Part shown: positions 1 to 7,326 of the stretch, in pieces
How positions within the stretch are numbered: the stretch's first letter is position 1
Layout of the letters: each line of letters opens with the position of its first letter
Source: an uncultured Anaplasmataceae bacterium
Lineage (GTDB): Bacteria > Pseudomonadota > Alphaproteobacteria > Rickettsiales > CAIPFW01
Direction: 5' to 3'
NCBI GenBank assembly: GCA_903864455.1
Contig: CAIPFW010000043.1
Coordinates: forward strand, 1 to 10,072
DNA: 10,072 nt
Program-made: the position numbers and the translations under genes
Notes under the pieces: generated by a model
What the model was told of the DNA's origin: nothing
The model's database searches: none
What the model saw: only the letters and a program-made list of their open reading frames with translations

Positions 1-126
1 CTAAAGATTTTTCCTCTTTAGCCGTTGGGTAACTCACAGAGATATTTTAGACGATTTAATGAGGATATTAAGATAGGTCTATTAAAAATAAGCAAAATTC
101 TTAAGTTAATAAAAATACTTTTCTTT

Positions 127-156
127 TATACAAATTCTCTACTCAAAGTGTATAAT
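127..156 (+). promoter_or_regulatory. candidate sigma-70-type promoter ahead of the first virB6 gene
   Basis: A perfect -10 hexamer TATAAT sits at 151-156. The best -35 match is TATACA at 127-132 (four of six to TTGACA), with an 18-nt spacer. Transcription would begin near 163 and leave a leader of roughly 75 nt before the GTG at 239. In an AT-rich genome such boxes occur by chance, and in relatives virB6 genes are usually co-transcribed with upstream virB genes, so this could be an internal promoter or nothing. Confidence 0.3.
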
Positions 157-208
157 ATTCTTTTAAAGATTCAGGATTATTATAAGAATGTTATATTGCA
201 TAAAATTA

Positions 209-238
209 ATGAGTGAGAATTTTTCTATAGGGCTATAA
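209..238 (+). promoter_or_regulatory. possible nine-codon in-frame leader ORF abutting the virB6 start
   Basis: ATG at 209-211 opens the frame MSENFSIGL and ends in TAA at 236-238. The next triplet, in the same frame, is the GTG at 239 used here as the virB6 start. No Shine-Dalgarno sequence is visible ahead of the ATG. It may be a chance ORF, a leader that feeds ribosomes onto the GTG, or a remnant of a longer N-terminus cut by a nonsense codon. Confidence 0.2.
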
Positions 239-3200
239 GTGATTTTTAAAGTATTGACAGCAATAGGAATTGGAGTAGCTGCATGCTTGATTGTTATGAT
301 TGTATGCGGGTTTAACATGCCAGATGAAATCAAACCTGGAGAAGGTTTTTCACTTTCATCTATAAGTGTAAACGTGCAAGCAGATAATCCAAAGTGGACT
401 GATTCTGGAGTCTCTATATCATCAAGTAAGAAGTTTGAATTTTCACTCACCGGATCTGTATTTTTTTGCTCTGGGGAAGATCAAGATACAAAGCAAAAAA
501 CATCAATCATTCGAAGCAATCCTATTCCCGTGAGAGCAAGTAATGAAAATTATACGCCATCTGGAATAAAAGTTGCGACAGGTGATATAATCAGATTTGG
601 CCTCGTTCAAAACACCAGAAAAATTACAAGTTGTGCGATTATTAACCCTCAAGATGAAAAAAAACTTATTGCCCTTGATGAAGACAATGCTTTTTACGAT
701 TCAAGTGGAAAAAAGCTTTTACAAAAAGATATTTGCCTTGGTGGTAATATGTATGACAGCAATAAAAATTTAATTACAATACTTCCATCTTATGAAAATT
801 TCGAGATAAAAAAATACATTGCAAACGATTTGACAGAAGGATCGAACAAATGGATTCGTGGGGCAGTAGGAGGAAAGCCTTTAAATTTCGATCTTAACAC
901 ATTTTATAAGCAAAACTGGATCCAAGGCTACTTTGCTGATTTAAGAGTCAACGTAGCAAATTCTAATAAAATCGATAGGTTGAATTGTAACGTCAATACA
1001 ACTTCTGATGGAGTGACGGCAAATTTCAAACAATACGAATCTTATGAATTAAATAATAAATGCAAAAAATTTGCTCGTAATGGAGCGAATGGCAATGCTT
1101 TTTCATATTTTATAAAAACAGAAACAAAAACAATAGCCGGAGCGTCATATATAGCGCCAGCTCTCGATGCGAATAATCAAACATTCGAAATAGCTGAGGG
1201 TTTGGTTGGCGGGTATGGACAAAAAACAAGCGAAAAAGAAGTCATCACAATTGTTCCAACACAACAAGTGACAAATGTAACAACGTGCTTGCCATACAAA
1301 AACTTGTGTAGTATGTATTTTAATGGATTCAGAGATCATGCATTCAATAGACCAAATGCATTCTATACGCCGCATTCATTGAAAAGAATAGAGAATTGGG
1401 ATCAAGAAAATGTAATAAACAATTGTCAAAATATGTTTGGTGATACTGCAAACACTCCAAACATGATTTCATTATATCCGGACGCATCGTTTGATATCTG
1501 GTACAAGCTTATGTTATCAAGTGCCTCTGGAGAAGACAGGTATCTCATATTTTCAGTTACAAAAGACAATATAGTATCTGGAACACCTATAAAGTTTCGC
1601 GTCACTCAATCAGAAAATCAAAATATAGTAGAGAAAAGATCTGATATACCAGGAATCTCGCTACCAGAACTACAACCCTATGGAGGAAATCCAAAATGCT
1701 ATAAATCGACATCTCAAGAATTACAAACAGTAGATAAGCCATTTACAGACCTTGTGCCCGTTGTTACTTTTGACGATTGTTATCCGAAGGGCGCTGGTGG
1801 CTCGAGTAATAATTGCAAGACAACAGTGAATTATTCAAATGAAGCAGGTATTGCAAAATCTTCATTAAGACTTAATTACGATTATAAAATTGATAAACCA
1901 GATATCTTAGATAGTGAATTATTTTTAGCGATTGCAAACGAAGACAATAGATATGAAAATAGTTACGGTGGGTACAATGTTCAAATTTTAAAATCATGTC
2001 CGAGATATGATGGGGAAGATCTATATTTATATATTGGTAATACGCCCCCAATAACATCAGTGAAAAGTAATTCAATTATCCATGCAAAAAATTTAAAAAG
2101 AGGTGATAAATTCGTCATTGAGAACTCATCAGATTCTGGAAAATTACATTTTTTAATTGCAGACCCTAAAAAACCTGTCCCAACAGGAGGTTACAACGAC
2201 TCCACTCATAGTGAAAATATGGGGGAATACAAGGTTTCTTTCGTTAAGAATAGTTCGCCAACTTGGGTTTCTGATGCAGTGAGGATGCTTGTGAATCCAT
2301 TAAGAGACTTGATAATGGGTGAATCAGTTGGACCATCTGGAGAGATTACAGGCGGAATTACTTACGATATGTATCATTCGATTATAACTTCTGGTATACG
2401 AACATTCGCTCGTTTACTCATGGTAATGTTTATAATCATAATCTCTATGGGATTTGTTCTAGGGATCATAGAGATAAAGACAAACGAATTATTAATTATA
2501 ATTTTTAAAATTGGTATAGTTTCCGCTCTGTTGACGGATACATCTTGGGAATTTTTCAATAAATATCTTTTAAATATTTTTTGGTACGGCGCGGATGATA
2601 TAGTTGCAAAATTCATGGATTTTTATAATGACAAAGGCCCATATAAATATAATATATCATTTGCTTTTTTAGATAAGACTGTCGGAACTCTACTACAATG
2701 GGAAAATATTGTAAGAATTTTCTCACTTTTGGCTTTTGGGTTTATCAATCCGCTTTCTTGGTTTCTTTTTGCAATGCTCATTGGAGGATGTTGGAACATC
2801 CTCCAAGCTTGTTTTAAAGGGGTGATTTTATATTGCGTATGTTTAATAATTAATGGCTTTTTAATATCCCTAACTCCAATTTTCATTTGCTTTATGTTAT
2901 TTAAACAAACCTTTAGATTTTTTGATACATGGATCAAGCAGCTCATGTCAAATATGTTTCTCATCGTGTTTTATTTTTTAGCAATTGGAATGCTGAATGA
3001 AATTATATTTTTTCTTTTATATAAGGTATTGAATTATGGAGTTTATTCGACATGCATTGCTGCTATAAATATAGGGCCTTTAAAATTATGTTTAATGCAA
3101 TTCCCAATGCCATCACCAATTGTCGCTTTAGCAGAAATAACAACAACCACGGGCTCTCGTGTAGAAGATGGGCTACCAATATCTTTTATGGATGTAGTGA

Positions 3201-3535
3201 TATTTTATATAGTATGCAAGATGTCAAATATTTTAATTTCAGTCTGCACATCATTAGCTCAAATTTTCTCAGGCGCATCTATGGTCTTCAGTGCTTCGAC
3301 GGTAATGCAACATGTTGTGAATGCAGGAAAATACTCATTAGGAATTGATGATGCAAGCACAAAAAGACGGAAAGATGCTATAAAAAATGTTATAAAAAAA
3401 CATACCACTTTAAGACCAAGAGGTCAACCTTTGAAAGGCACGAGCACGGGAAATACAAATCAGAATACACGACACAGCAACCAATCTCTCCCTGGAACAG
3501 AGGTTAATAACGCAAACAAAAAAAATGGAGATTGA
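239..3535 (+). CDS. virB6: VirB6/TrbL-family type IV secretion inner-membrane protein, first paralogue (1098 aa)
   Basis: VirB6 is a polytopic inner-membrane channel component of type IV secretion systems; Rickettsiales carry several enlarged tandem copies. Here a hydrophobic N-terminal segment (residues 3-24, possible signal anchor) precedes about 700 residues of probably exported sequence with scattered Cys. This part includes W-T-D-S-G at 53-57 and a Y-x-P-S-G-I-K-V-x-x-G-D stretch at 105-116, resembling the W-x-DTG-x-x-V-x-x-G modules of rickettsial VirB6. The membrane core spans about 722-1007, with the family signature P880, F885/F888, T891 and W898 (P-x-F...F-x-x-T-x-x-F-x-x-W). The tail from about 1025 is hydrophilic and rich in Asn, Lys and Thr. 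The GTG start follows an in-frame TAA at 236-238, so no longer in-frame start exists; only a weak TAGGG lies upstream. The other candidate, ATG at 296, would cut the hydrophobic segment. Family assignment is confident; which of the numbered paralogues it is cannot be told. Confidence 0.9.
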   Translation: MIFKVLTAIGIGVAACLIVMIVCGFNMPDEIKPGEGFSLSSISVNVQADNPKWTDSGVSISSSKKFEFSLTGSVFFCSGEDQDTKQKTSIIRSNPIPVRASNENYTPSGIKVATGDIIRFGLVQNTRKITSCAIINPQDEKKLIALDEDNAFYDSSGKKLLQKDICLGGNMYDSNKNLITILPSYENFEIKKYIANDLTEGSNKWIRGAVGGKPLNFDLNTFYKQNWIQGYFADLRVNVANSNKIDRLNCNVNTTSDGVTANFKQYESYELNNKCKKFARNGANGNAFSYFIKTETKTIAGASYIAPALDANNQTFEIAEGLVGGYGQKTSEKEVITIVPTQQVTNVTTCLPYKNLCSMYFNGFRDHAFNRPNAFYTPHSLKRIENWDQENVINNCQNMFGDTANTPNMISLYPDASFDIWYKLMLSSASGEDRYLIFSVTKDNIVSGTPIKFRVTQSENQNIVEKRSDIPGISLPELQPYGGNPKCYKSTSQELQTVDKPFTDLVPVVTFDDCYPKGAGGSSNNCKTTVNYSNEAGIAKSSLRLNYDYKIDKPDILDSELFLAIANEDNRYENSYGGYNVQILKSCPRYDGEDLYLYIGNTPPITSVKSNSIIHAKNLKRGDKFVIENSSDSGKLHFLIADPKKPVPTGGYNDSTHSENMGEYKVSFVKNSSPTWVSDAVRMLVNPLRDLIMGESVGPSGEITGGITYDMYHSIITSGIRTFARLLMVMFIIIISMGFVLGIIEIKTNELLIIIFKIGIVSALLTDTSWEFFNKYLLNIFWYGADDIVAKFMDFYNDKGPYKYNISFAFLDKTVGTLLQWENIVRIFSLLAFGFINPLSWFLFAMLIGGCWNILQACFKGVILYCVCLIINGFLISLTPIFICFMLFKQTFRFFDTWIKQLMSNMFLIVFYFLAIGMLNEIIFFLLYKVLNYGVYSTCIAAINIGPLKLCLMQFPMPSPIVALAEITTTTGSRVEDGLPISFMDVVIFYIVCKMSNILISVCTSLAQIFSGASMVFSASTVMQHVVNAGKYSLGIDDASTKRRKDAIKNVIKKHTTLRPRGQPLKGTSTGNTNQNTRHSNQSLPGTEVNNANKKNGD
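2781..2806 (+). repeat. perfect 12-bp inverted repeat inside the virB6 membrane core
   Basis: The arms TTGGAGGATGTT (2781-2792) and AACATCCTCCAA (2795-2806) are exact reverse complements separated by GG. This is equivalent to an 11-bp stem with a TGGA loop. It encodes I-G-G-C-W-N-I-L-Q (848-856) in a transmembrane stretch and is followed by GCTTGTTTT. The stem is more G+C-rich than its surroundings and so would be a stable RNA hairpin in the middle of the mRNA. Function unknown. Confidence 0.75.
3527..3530 (+). promoter_or_regulatory. Shine-Dalgarno site of the 43-codon ORF
   Basis: GGAG lies within the last codons of the first virB6 gene, 7 nt before the ATG at 3538. Its presence and spacing are the main support for translation of the small ORF. 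Confidence 0.6.
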
Positions 3536-3537
3536 AA

Positions 3538-3669
3538 ATGAAGAAAAATAAAAATTACAATAAATGCGATATGAAGAAAAAAATATACATGCTGTACTTT
3601 TATTTTTTCATAAAGATACTTGAGAGTTCAGCAATATCAAGGCGCTTAGGAGTTAATTATGGAAGATAA
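3538..3669 (+). CDS. small membrane-type protein (43 aa) between the two virB6 genes
   Basis: This short ORF starts 2 nt after the TGA of the first virB6 (stop 3533-3535), has GGAG at a spacing of 7 nt, and stops with TAA at 3667-3669, only 3 nt before the ATG of the second virB6 and in the same frame as it. It therefore fills the whole gap. The product is very basic at the N-terminus (about ten Lys in residues 1-26), has an aromatic hydrophobic stretch at about 16-27 (I-Y-M-L-Y-F-Y-F-F-I-K-I), and ends R-R-L-G-V-N-Y-G-R. It could be a single-pass or signal-peptide-like microprotein; an internal ATG at 3571 gives a 32-aa form. I recognise no family. It may instead act mainly in cis, carrying ribosomes to the next gene, or be a chance ORF in AT-rich DNA. 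Confidence 0.5.
   Translation: MKKNKNYNKCDMKKKIYMLYFYFFIKILESSAISRRLGVNYGR
3648..3666 (+). promoter_or_regulatory. ribosome-entry and possible reinitiation site for the second virB6
   Basis: AGGAG at 3648-3652 is 6 nt from an ATG at 3659, which opens only a five-codon frame (MEDNL) whose TGA at 3674-3676 overlaps the virB6 ATG at 3673 as ATGA. The virB6 ATG has its own weaker GGAAGA at 3661-3666, 6 nt away. The strong site thus points to a minimal leader that ends on the true start, a layout suited to reinitiation. In-frame TAA at 3667 rules out an earlier virB6 start. Confidence 0.4.
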
Positions 3670-3672
3670 TTT

Positions 3673-6600
3673 ATGAAAAGAAATATTTTTGCTTTATTAC
3701 TCTTTGTAATACTAAATAGTAGTTGCAGTACAGGAGATAGAGGGTGTAGATCTGGTGATAATTTTGATGGAAATTCGAATGAAATAGAGTCTCAATTTGA
3801 AACAAATAGCCCATATTATCTTGATAACTCTGGACGAAAATTAAGCGACAATTATAGTTTAGTCAAATGGCAAGATACTGGTTTTGTAACAAACGGAAAA
3901 CAAATAGTTCTTGATATAGATGGTAGATGGTCTCCATGGGGGCAAGACTCAATGAATGAGGAGTACTTCGAAATAGAAAATGGAATCGAAGTTGTAAAAA
4001 TAAGAACTATAGAAGATGTTTGTAGAAAATTTCTAGAAAAAAATGTTCCAATTCCAGGATTAGGAGATGCAACGAACGGAAGATATATTTTAATAAACAA
4101 TCCATCTCGAAATGATGGAGGGTATCCATGCTGGCTTTCAAATGGAATCGGAGCGTATTTATTATTTAGAGATCCAGCGGATCCCAATCCAAATTCATCA
4201 ACTATTGCAAATGAATCGCCTGCAAGCGGAACAATTCATCTTAATTCGCCTACTAATGAGATTAGCAATCGCTTCTCAGTTAATGTAAGCGAAATAAAAG
4301 ATAGTGGAGGGACGCCAGCATTCTCTGACGATAAAATGAAAAAAGGTATGGAAATATGGGCAAAAATTTATGATAGTTATTATCCAGATAATTATGGATC
4401 GTATAGATTAAACTTTGTTGAGGGGGTCTTTAAAAGGGGGCAAGAATCATTGTTCCAGAAATGCTACGATTACGTAATGAAAGATATTATCGATACATCT
4501 GTCAATATTTTTAAAGCAATAATTGGAAATTTATTTTTTCAATCGGCAATTCGAACAATATTAATTTTATATATTACTTTGACAGGAATATTTTTTACTC
4601 TAGGATTTATTCAAATGTCAGCAGCTGAGATATTTATTAGGGTTTTTAAAATTGGACTAATCGCTGTGCTTTTTACACCAGATGCATGGGATTTCTTTTA
4701 CAGATATCTCTTCAAATTTTATATTGATGGAGTTTTAGAAATGTGCAATATAATAGTCACAAGTGATAAATTTGACTCAGAAAAACCATTCGCATTTCTT
4801 GACTATCTTTCAAACAAAGTCACAAACCCATATATAATGAATAGAATAACAGCATTACTGAATGCAAACCTAATTCTTGGGTTGCTATGGTCATTTATTT
4901 TAGCATTAATACTATTTTTCTTTACAATGACCATTGCAATGTCATTTATATCATTCGTTATTGCAATGATATTGCTATATTTTATCACCATGATGTTTCC
5001 GATTTTTCTCGTTTTTATATTATTCAATTATACAAAAACATACTTTCAGCAGTGGATAGATGCTGTTCTCGGATATTCGATGCAAATTATTTTAACTTTT
5101 GTATCTTTAGCTTTTATGGCTGAAATTATACAAGCTCAAATGCAAAAAATTCTCGGCTTCAGAATGTGCGTTGCAGCAACTTATCACTTCAATCCATTCT
5201 CAGATGTAAGCGGATCAGACGTTGATAATCACCCACTAACAATTGCTCAATGGGCTCCTGGGGAAAAAGATTGGTATTCCCCAATAACATTTTGGGGAAT
5301 AGTTGTACCTGGGTATAATATGTATGAACTCTTTGTCAAGGTGCATTATAAATTCGATTACTCTGTAGAAAAATTTCTTGCTCCTCCAGAGTATAAAGAA
5401 TATAGATATAGATACAAATCCTTACCGTTTTTAGAGCCTGATGAAAATTACGATATTGCGAATGGAAAACCATCTGGATACGACAGATGTAGCAATAGAA
5501 AAACTGCAGAAAATTGCCACCCAGATGTTGTATTTCCAGATGGAGTTGGGCAAGAAGAGCATGACAGAATAGCAAAAATGATGTTCCCAAGTGAGAATAA
5601 TTCTTATGAATTTGTATCATTCATAGATCTTCTTGGATTAGTTATTTTGATTTTTATTTCATGGAGGATCAATATCGACGTCATCCCATCTCTTTCCTAC
5701 ACTATGGCGATAGTACAAAAAGATTACATACCACCCGAAATGTTTGGCATGACTTCAATGCAAAATTTCTACAGAAGCTCAATAGAGGTTCTTGGGAAGA
5801 TGAGCGATAGCAAAAACACAGTTGTTCAATGGATGGGTAGGATACCTATGATGATCATCAATCCTGATGTTGGTTTTTCTGAGATGATAACTTTTAGAAA
5901 GCAAATCACAGGGAGCGGTGCATACAATAATGTTATGAAGAAATTGCATTTAGATAATTTAACAGAAAGAATTTTTGGTCAAAAAATCTCTGGGATGAGC
6001 GATTTTCTTAAATTAACGCCAGCTGAAAAAGATGCTCTATTTTACAATCCAGATGGTTCGTTACGCATGAAAAGTCAAGATATATTTATCGATAAAGATG
6101 GAAACCATTTAATAAAATTAAATGATGCAACAATATTTAGAGATGCTGATGGAAATCAATTAATAAAAGCAATAGATCCAAACGATCCGAATAAATTTAC
6201 TTACAAAAGAATGAATGATGGTATAGAGATTAATCAAGCGAACGTAAAAGAATTTAAAATGACTGATGCATATGCTGACTTAAATGGTCGTATTATATAC
6301 AACAAAGAGACGTCAACGGAGACTGGCAAGACAGAGTCTAGAAAAAATGGCATCATAGATAATTACGACTCTAAAATCGAGCTTCTTGAAGCAGGGAAAG
6401 CATACAAAGATGAGTGGTGGGCACAGGACATGTTGAAAAAGGATGCCGCAGATATTCATGGAACAGCAGACGAAAATAGATTTGCAAGAGCTGGGCATCA
6501 AGTTTTTGACGCTATAAAAGATTCAATGGGTCTTTTATCAGACAAAGCGAGAGCGAAGGATGAAGCAATAGATGTTGAAAATTTAAGAGTGTTACACAAA

Positions 6601-7251
6601 TGGCAGGATGAAATTGGTGGCAGAATTGATTGGCTTGAATCAAAATGGGATAAATTTGGTAGTAGTGCATTTGGAAAAGCTATGGATCCTACGCATAGTT
6701 TAAGTGGAGATCTTTTTGGAACTACGAGCTTCAATCCATTCAGAGAAGATAAACCTGAGAGTGAGTATGAGTGGAGGGAGAATCCGTTTAAAAAAGCGGC
6801 CGAATCATTCTCAAATTCTTTCGAAAGACATGAAGGGTTTATTGAAAAAGCCGCAAATGCTCTTGCAGGAGATGCAATAAATAAATGGGCGCAGAAAAAT
6901 CATTATGTGAAAGATGATGAGTTGGTATTTAAGCATGAAGAGACTGTTGGGGGCGCATTAGGTAAATTCTTCCATGAAGATGAAAAAAGCATTTTTACTC
7001 CCAAATATAATAAAATCGCTGATATGGATTACGATGCTTACATGAAAGCTATAAATACAGGGTGGGAAAATAGACTTGATAACAGAAACTCAGACAATAA
7101 AGAAAAAAAAGATGACAATCCTTACAAAAATGATGATAGTAACAAAAAAAACAATAGACCAGATCTCACTCAACCAAATGCAAATCAAAATCAAAATAAA
7201 AAGATAGACAAAAAGAAAAAGAAAAATGGAAGTGACGATGACGATGATTGA
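3673..7251 (+). CDS. virB6: VirB6/TrbL-family type IV secretion protein, second paralogue, lipoprotein-like with long C-terminal extension (1192 aa)
   Basis: A second enlarged VirB6 channel protein. The N-terminus is a signal peptide with a probable lipid-attachment Cys at 18 (L-N-S-S-C; the -3 Asn is atypical). The exported region has family hallmarks: W-Q-D-T-G at 66-70, C-W-L-S-N-G-I-G-A-Y at 153-162 followed by D-P-x-D-P-N, and Y-Y-P-D-N-Y-G-S-Y at 236-244. The membrane core covers about 292-485 with P443, F451, T454 and W461 matching P880, F888, T891 and W898 of the upstream copy. A later helix lies at about 650-665, which brackets a soluble segment of about 160 residues. Residues 666-1192 are hydrophilic and probably cytoplasmic, with a DxDGN repeat at 804-836 and a low-complexity Asn/Lys/Asp tail ending in five Lys, then NGS, then five Asp. 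It appears intact and to be the last virB6 of the cluster, since an unrelated gene follows. Confidence 0.92.
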   Translation: MKRNIFALLLFVILNSSCSTGDRGCRSGDNFDGNSNEIESQFETNSPYYLDNSGRKLSDNYSLVKWQDTGFVTNGKQIVLDIDGRWSPWGQDSMNEEYFEIENGIEVVKIRTIEDVCRKFLEKNVPIPGLGDATNGRYILINNPSRNDGGYPCWLSNGIGAYLLFRDPADPNPNSSTIANESPASGTIHLNSPTNEISNRFSVNVSEIKDSGGTPAFSDDKMKKGMEIWAKIYDSYYPDNYGSYRLNFVEGVFKRGQESLFQKCYDYVMKDIIDTSVNIFKAIIGNLFFQSAIRTILILYITLTGIFFTLGFIQMSAAEIFIRVFKIGLIAVLFTPDAWDFFYRYLFKFYIDGVLEMCNIIVTSDKFDSEKPFAFLDYLSNKVTNPYIMNRITALLNANLILGLLWSFILALILFFFTMTIAMSFISFVIAMILLYFITMMFPIFLVFILFNYTKTYFQQWIDAVLGYSMQIILTFVSLAFMAEIIQAQMQKILGFRMCVAATYHFNPFSDVSGSDVDNHPLTIAQWAPGEKDWYSPITFWGIVVPGYNMYELFVKVHYKFDYSVEKFLAPPEYKEYRYRYKSLPFLEPDENYDIANGKPSGYDRCSNRKTAENCHPDVVFPDGVGQEEHDRIAKMMFPSENNSYEFVSFIDLLGLVILIFISWRINIDVIPSLSYTMAIVQKDYIPPEMFGMTSMQNFYRSSIEVLGKMSDSKNTVVQWMGRIPMMIINPDVGFSEMITFRKQITGSGAYNNVMKKLHLDNLTERIFGQKISGMSDFLKLTPAEKDALFYNPDGSLRMKSQDIFIDKDGNHLIKLNDATIFRDADGNQLIKAIDPNDPNKFTYKRMNDGIEINQANVKEFKMTDAYADLNGRIIYNKETSTETGKTESRKNGIIDNYDSKIELLEAGKAYKDEWWAQDMLKKDAADIHGTADENRFARAGHQVFDAIKDSMGLLSDKARAKDEAIDVENLRVLHKWQDEIGGRIDWLESKWDKFGSSAFGKAMDPTHSLSGDLFGTTSFNPFREDKPESEYEWRENPFKKAAESFSNSFERHEGFIEKAANALAGDAINKWAQKNHYVKDDELVFKHEETVGGALGKFFHEDEKSIFTPKYNKIADMDYDAYMKAINTGWENRLDNRNSDNKEKKDDNPYKNDDSNKKNNRPDLTQPNANQNQNKKIDKKKKKNGSDDDDD
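5275..5301 (+). repeat. perfect 10-bp inverted repeat inside the second virB6
   Basis: TATTCCCCAA (5275-5284) pairs exactly with TTGGGGAATA (5292-5301) around a 7-nt loop. It encodes W-Y-S-P-I-T-F-W-G-I, in the soluble segment between the membrane core and the last helix. A second GGGGAA at 5260-5265 could compete for the same TTCCCC arm. Possibly a folded mRNA element; could be chance. Confidence 0.6.
6082..6180 (+). repeat. tandem 17-residue DxDGN protein repeat in the second VirB6
   Basis: Residues 804-820 and 821-836 align as I-F-x-D-x-D-G-N-x-L-I-K-x-x-D with a 17-residue period. Looser relatives flank it: N-P-D-G-S-L-R-M-K at about 792-800 and A-D-L-N-G-R-I-I-Y further on. The D-x-D-G-N-x-x-I core resembles an EF-hand-like calcium loop or a short beta-hairpin repeat. 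The nucleotide copies have diverged, so the duplication is old or maintained at protein level. Confidence 0.65.
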
Positions 7252-7271
7252 AATTTAATTTTCAAAAAAAT

Positions 7272-7300
7272 TTGCATTTATAGATTTATATTCGTACAAT
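7272..7300 (+). promoter_or_regulatory. candidate promoter of the acetyltransferase gene
   Basis: TTGCAT at 7272-7277 and TACAAT at 7295-7300 are separated by exactly 17 nt; the -10 matches TATAAT at five of six positions, the -35 only at three. Transcription would start near 7307, giving a leader of about 20 nt with no visible Shine-Dalgarno site. It lies in the 75-nt gap after the second virB6 stop. Confidence 0.4.
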
Positions 7301-7326
7301 ATAAATATTAATTTTTTAATGTTCAT

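Noticed and set aside
1..32. Possible C-terminal end of an upstream gene (frame 3, ending K-D-F-S-S-L-A-V-G then TAA at 30-32), and a 7-bp hairpin CTAAAGA/TCTTTAG at 1-21
   Set aside because: Nine codons are too few to identify a gene such as virB4, and the hairpin has no T-run after it in either direction.
25..216. A 63-codon plus-strand ORF starting at TTG
   Set aside because: It has no ribosome site and an Ile/Leu/Lys/Asn/Tyr-rich composition expected from AT-rich noncoding DNA, and it shows no recognisable motif. Its TGA at 214 overlaps the ATG at 209, but that is weak evidence.
2781..2806. Rickettsia palindromic element (in-frame mobile repeat) as explanation for the virB6 hairpin
   Set aside because: Those elements are about 100-150 bp; this palindrome is 26 bp, and the two VirB6 cores have similar lengths across the region, so no insertion is evident.
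3052..3348. Plus-strand 98-codon ORF within the first virB6 in another frame
   Set aside because: Fully inside the conserved membrane-core gene, with no ribosome site or domain; an out-of-frame shadow.
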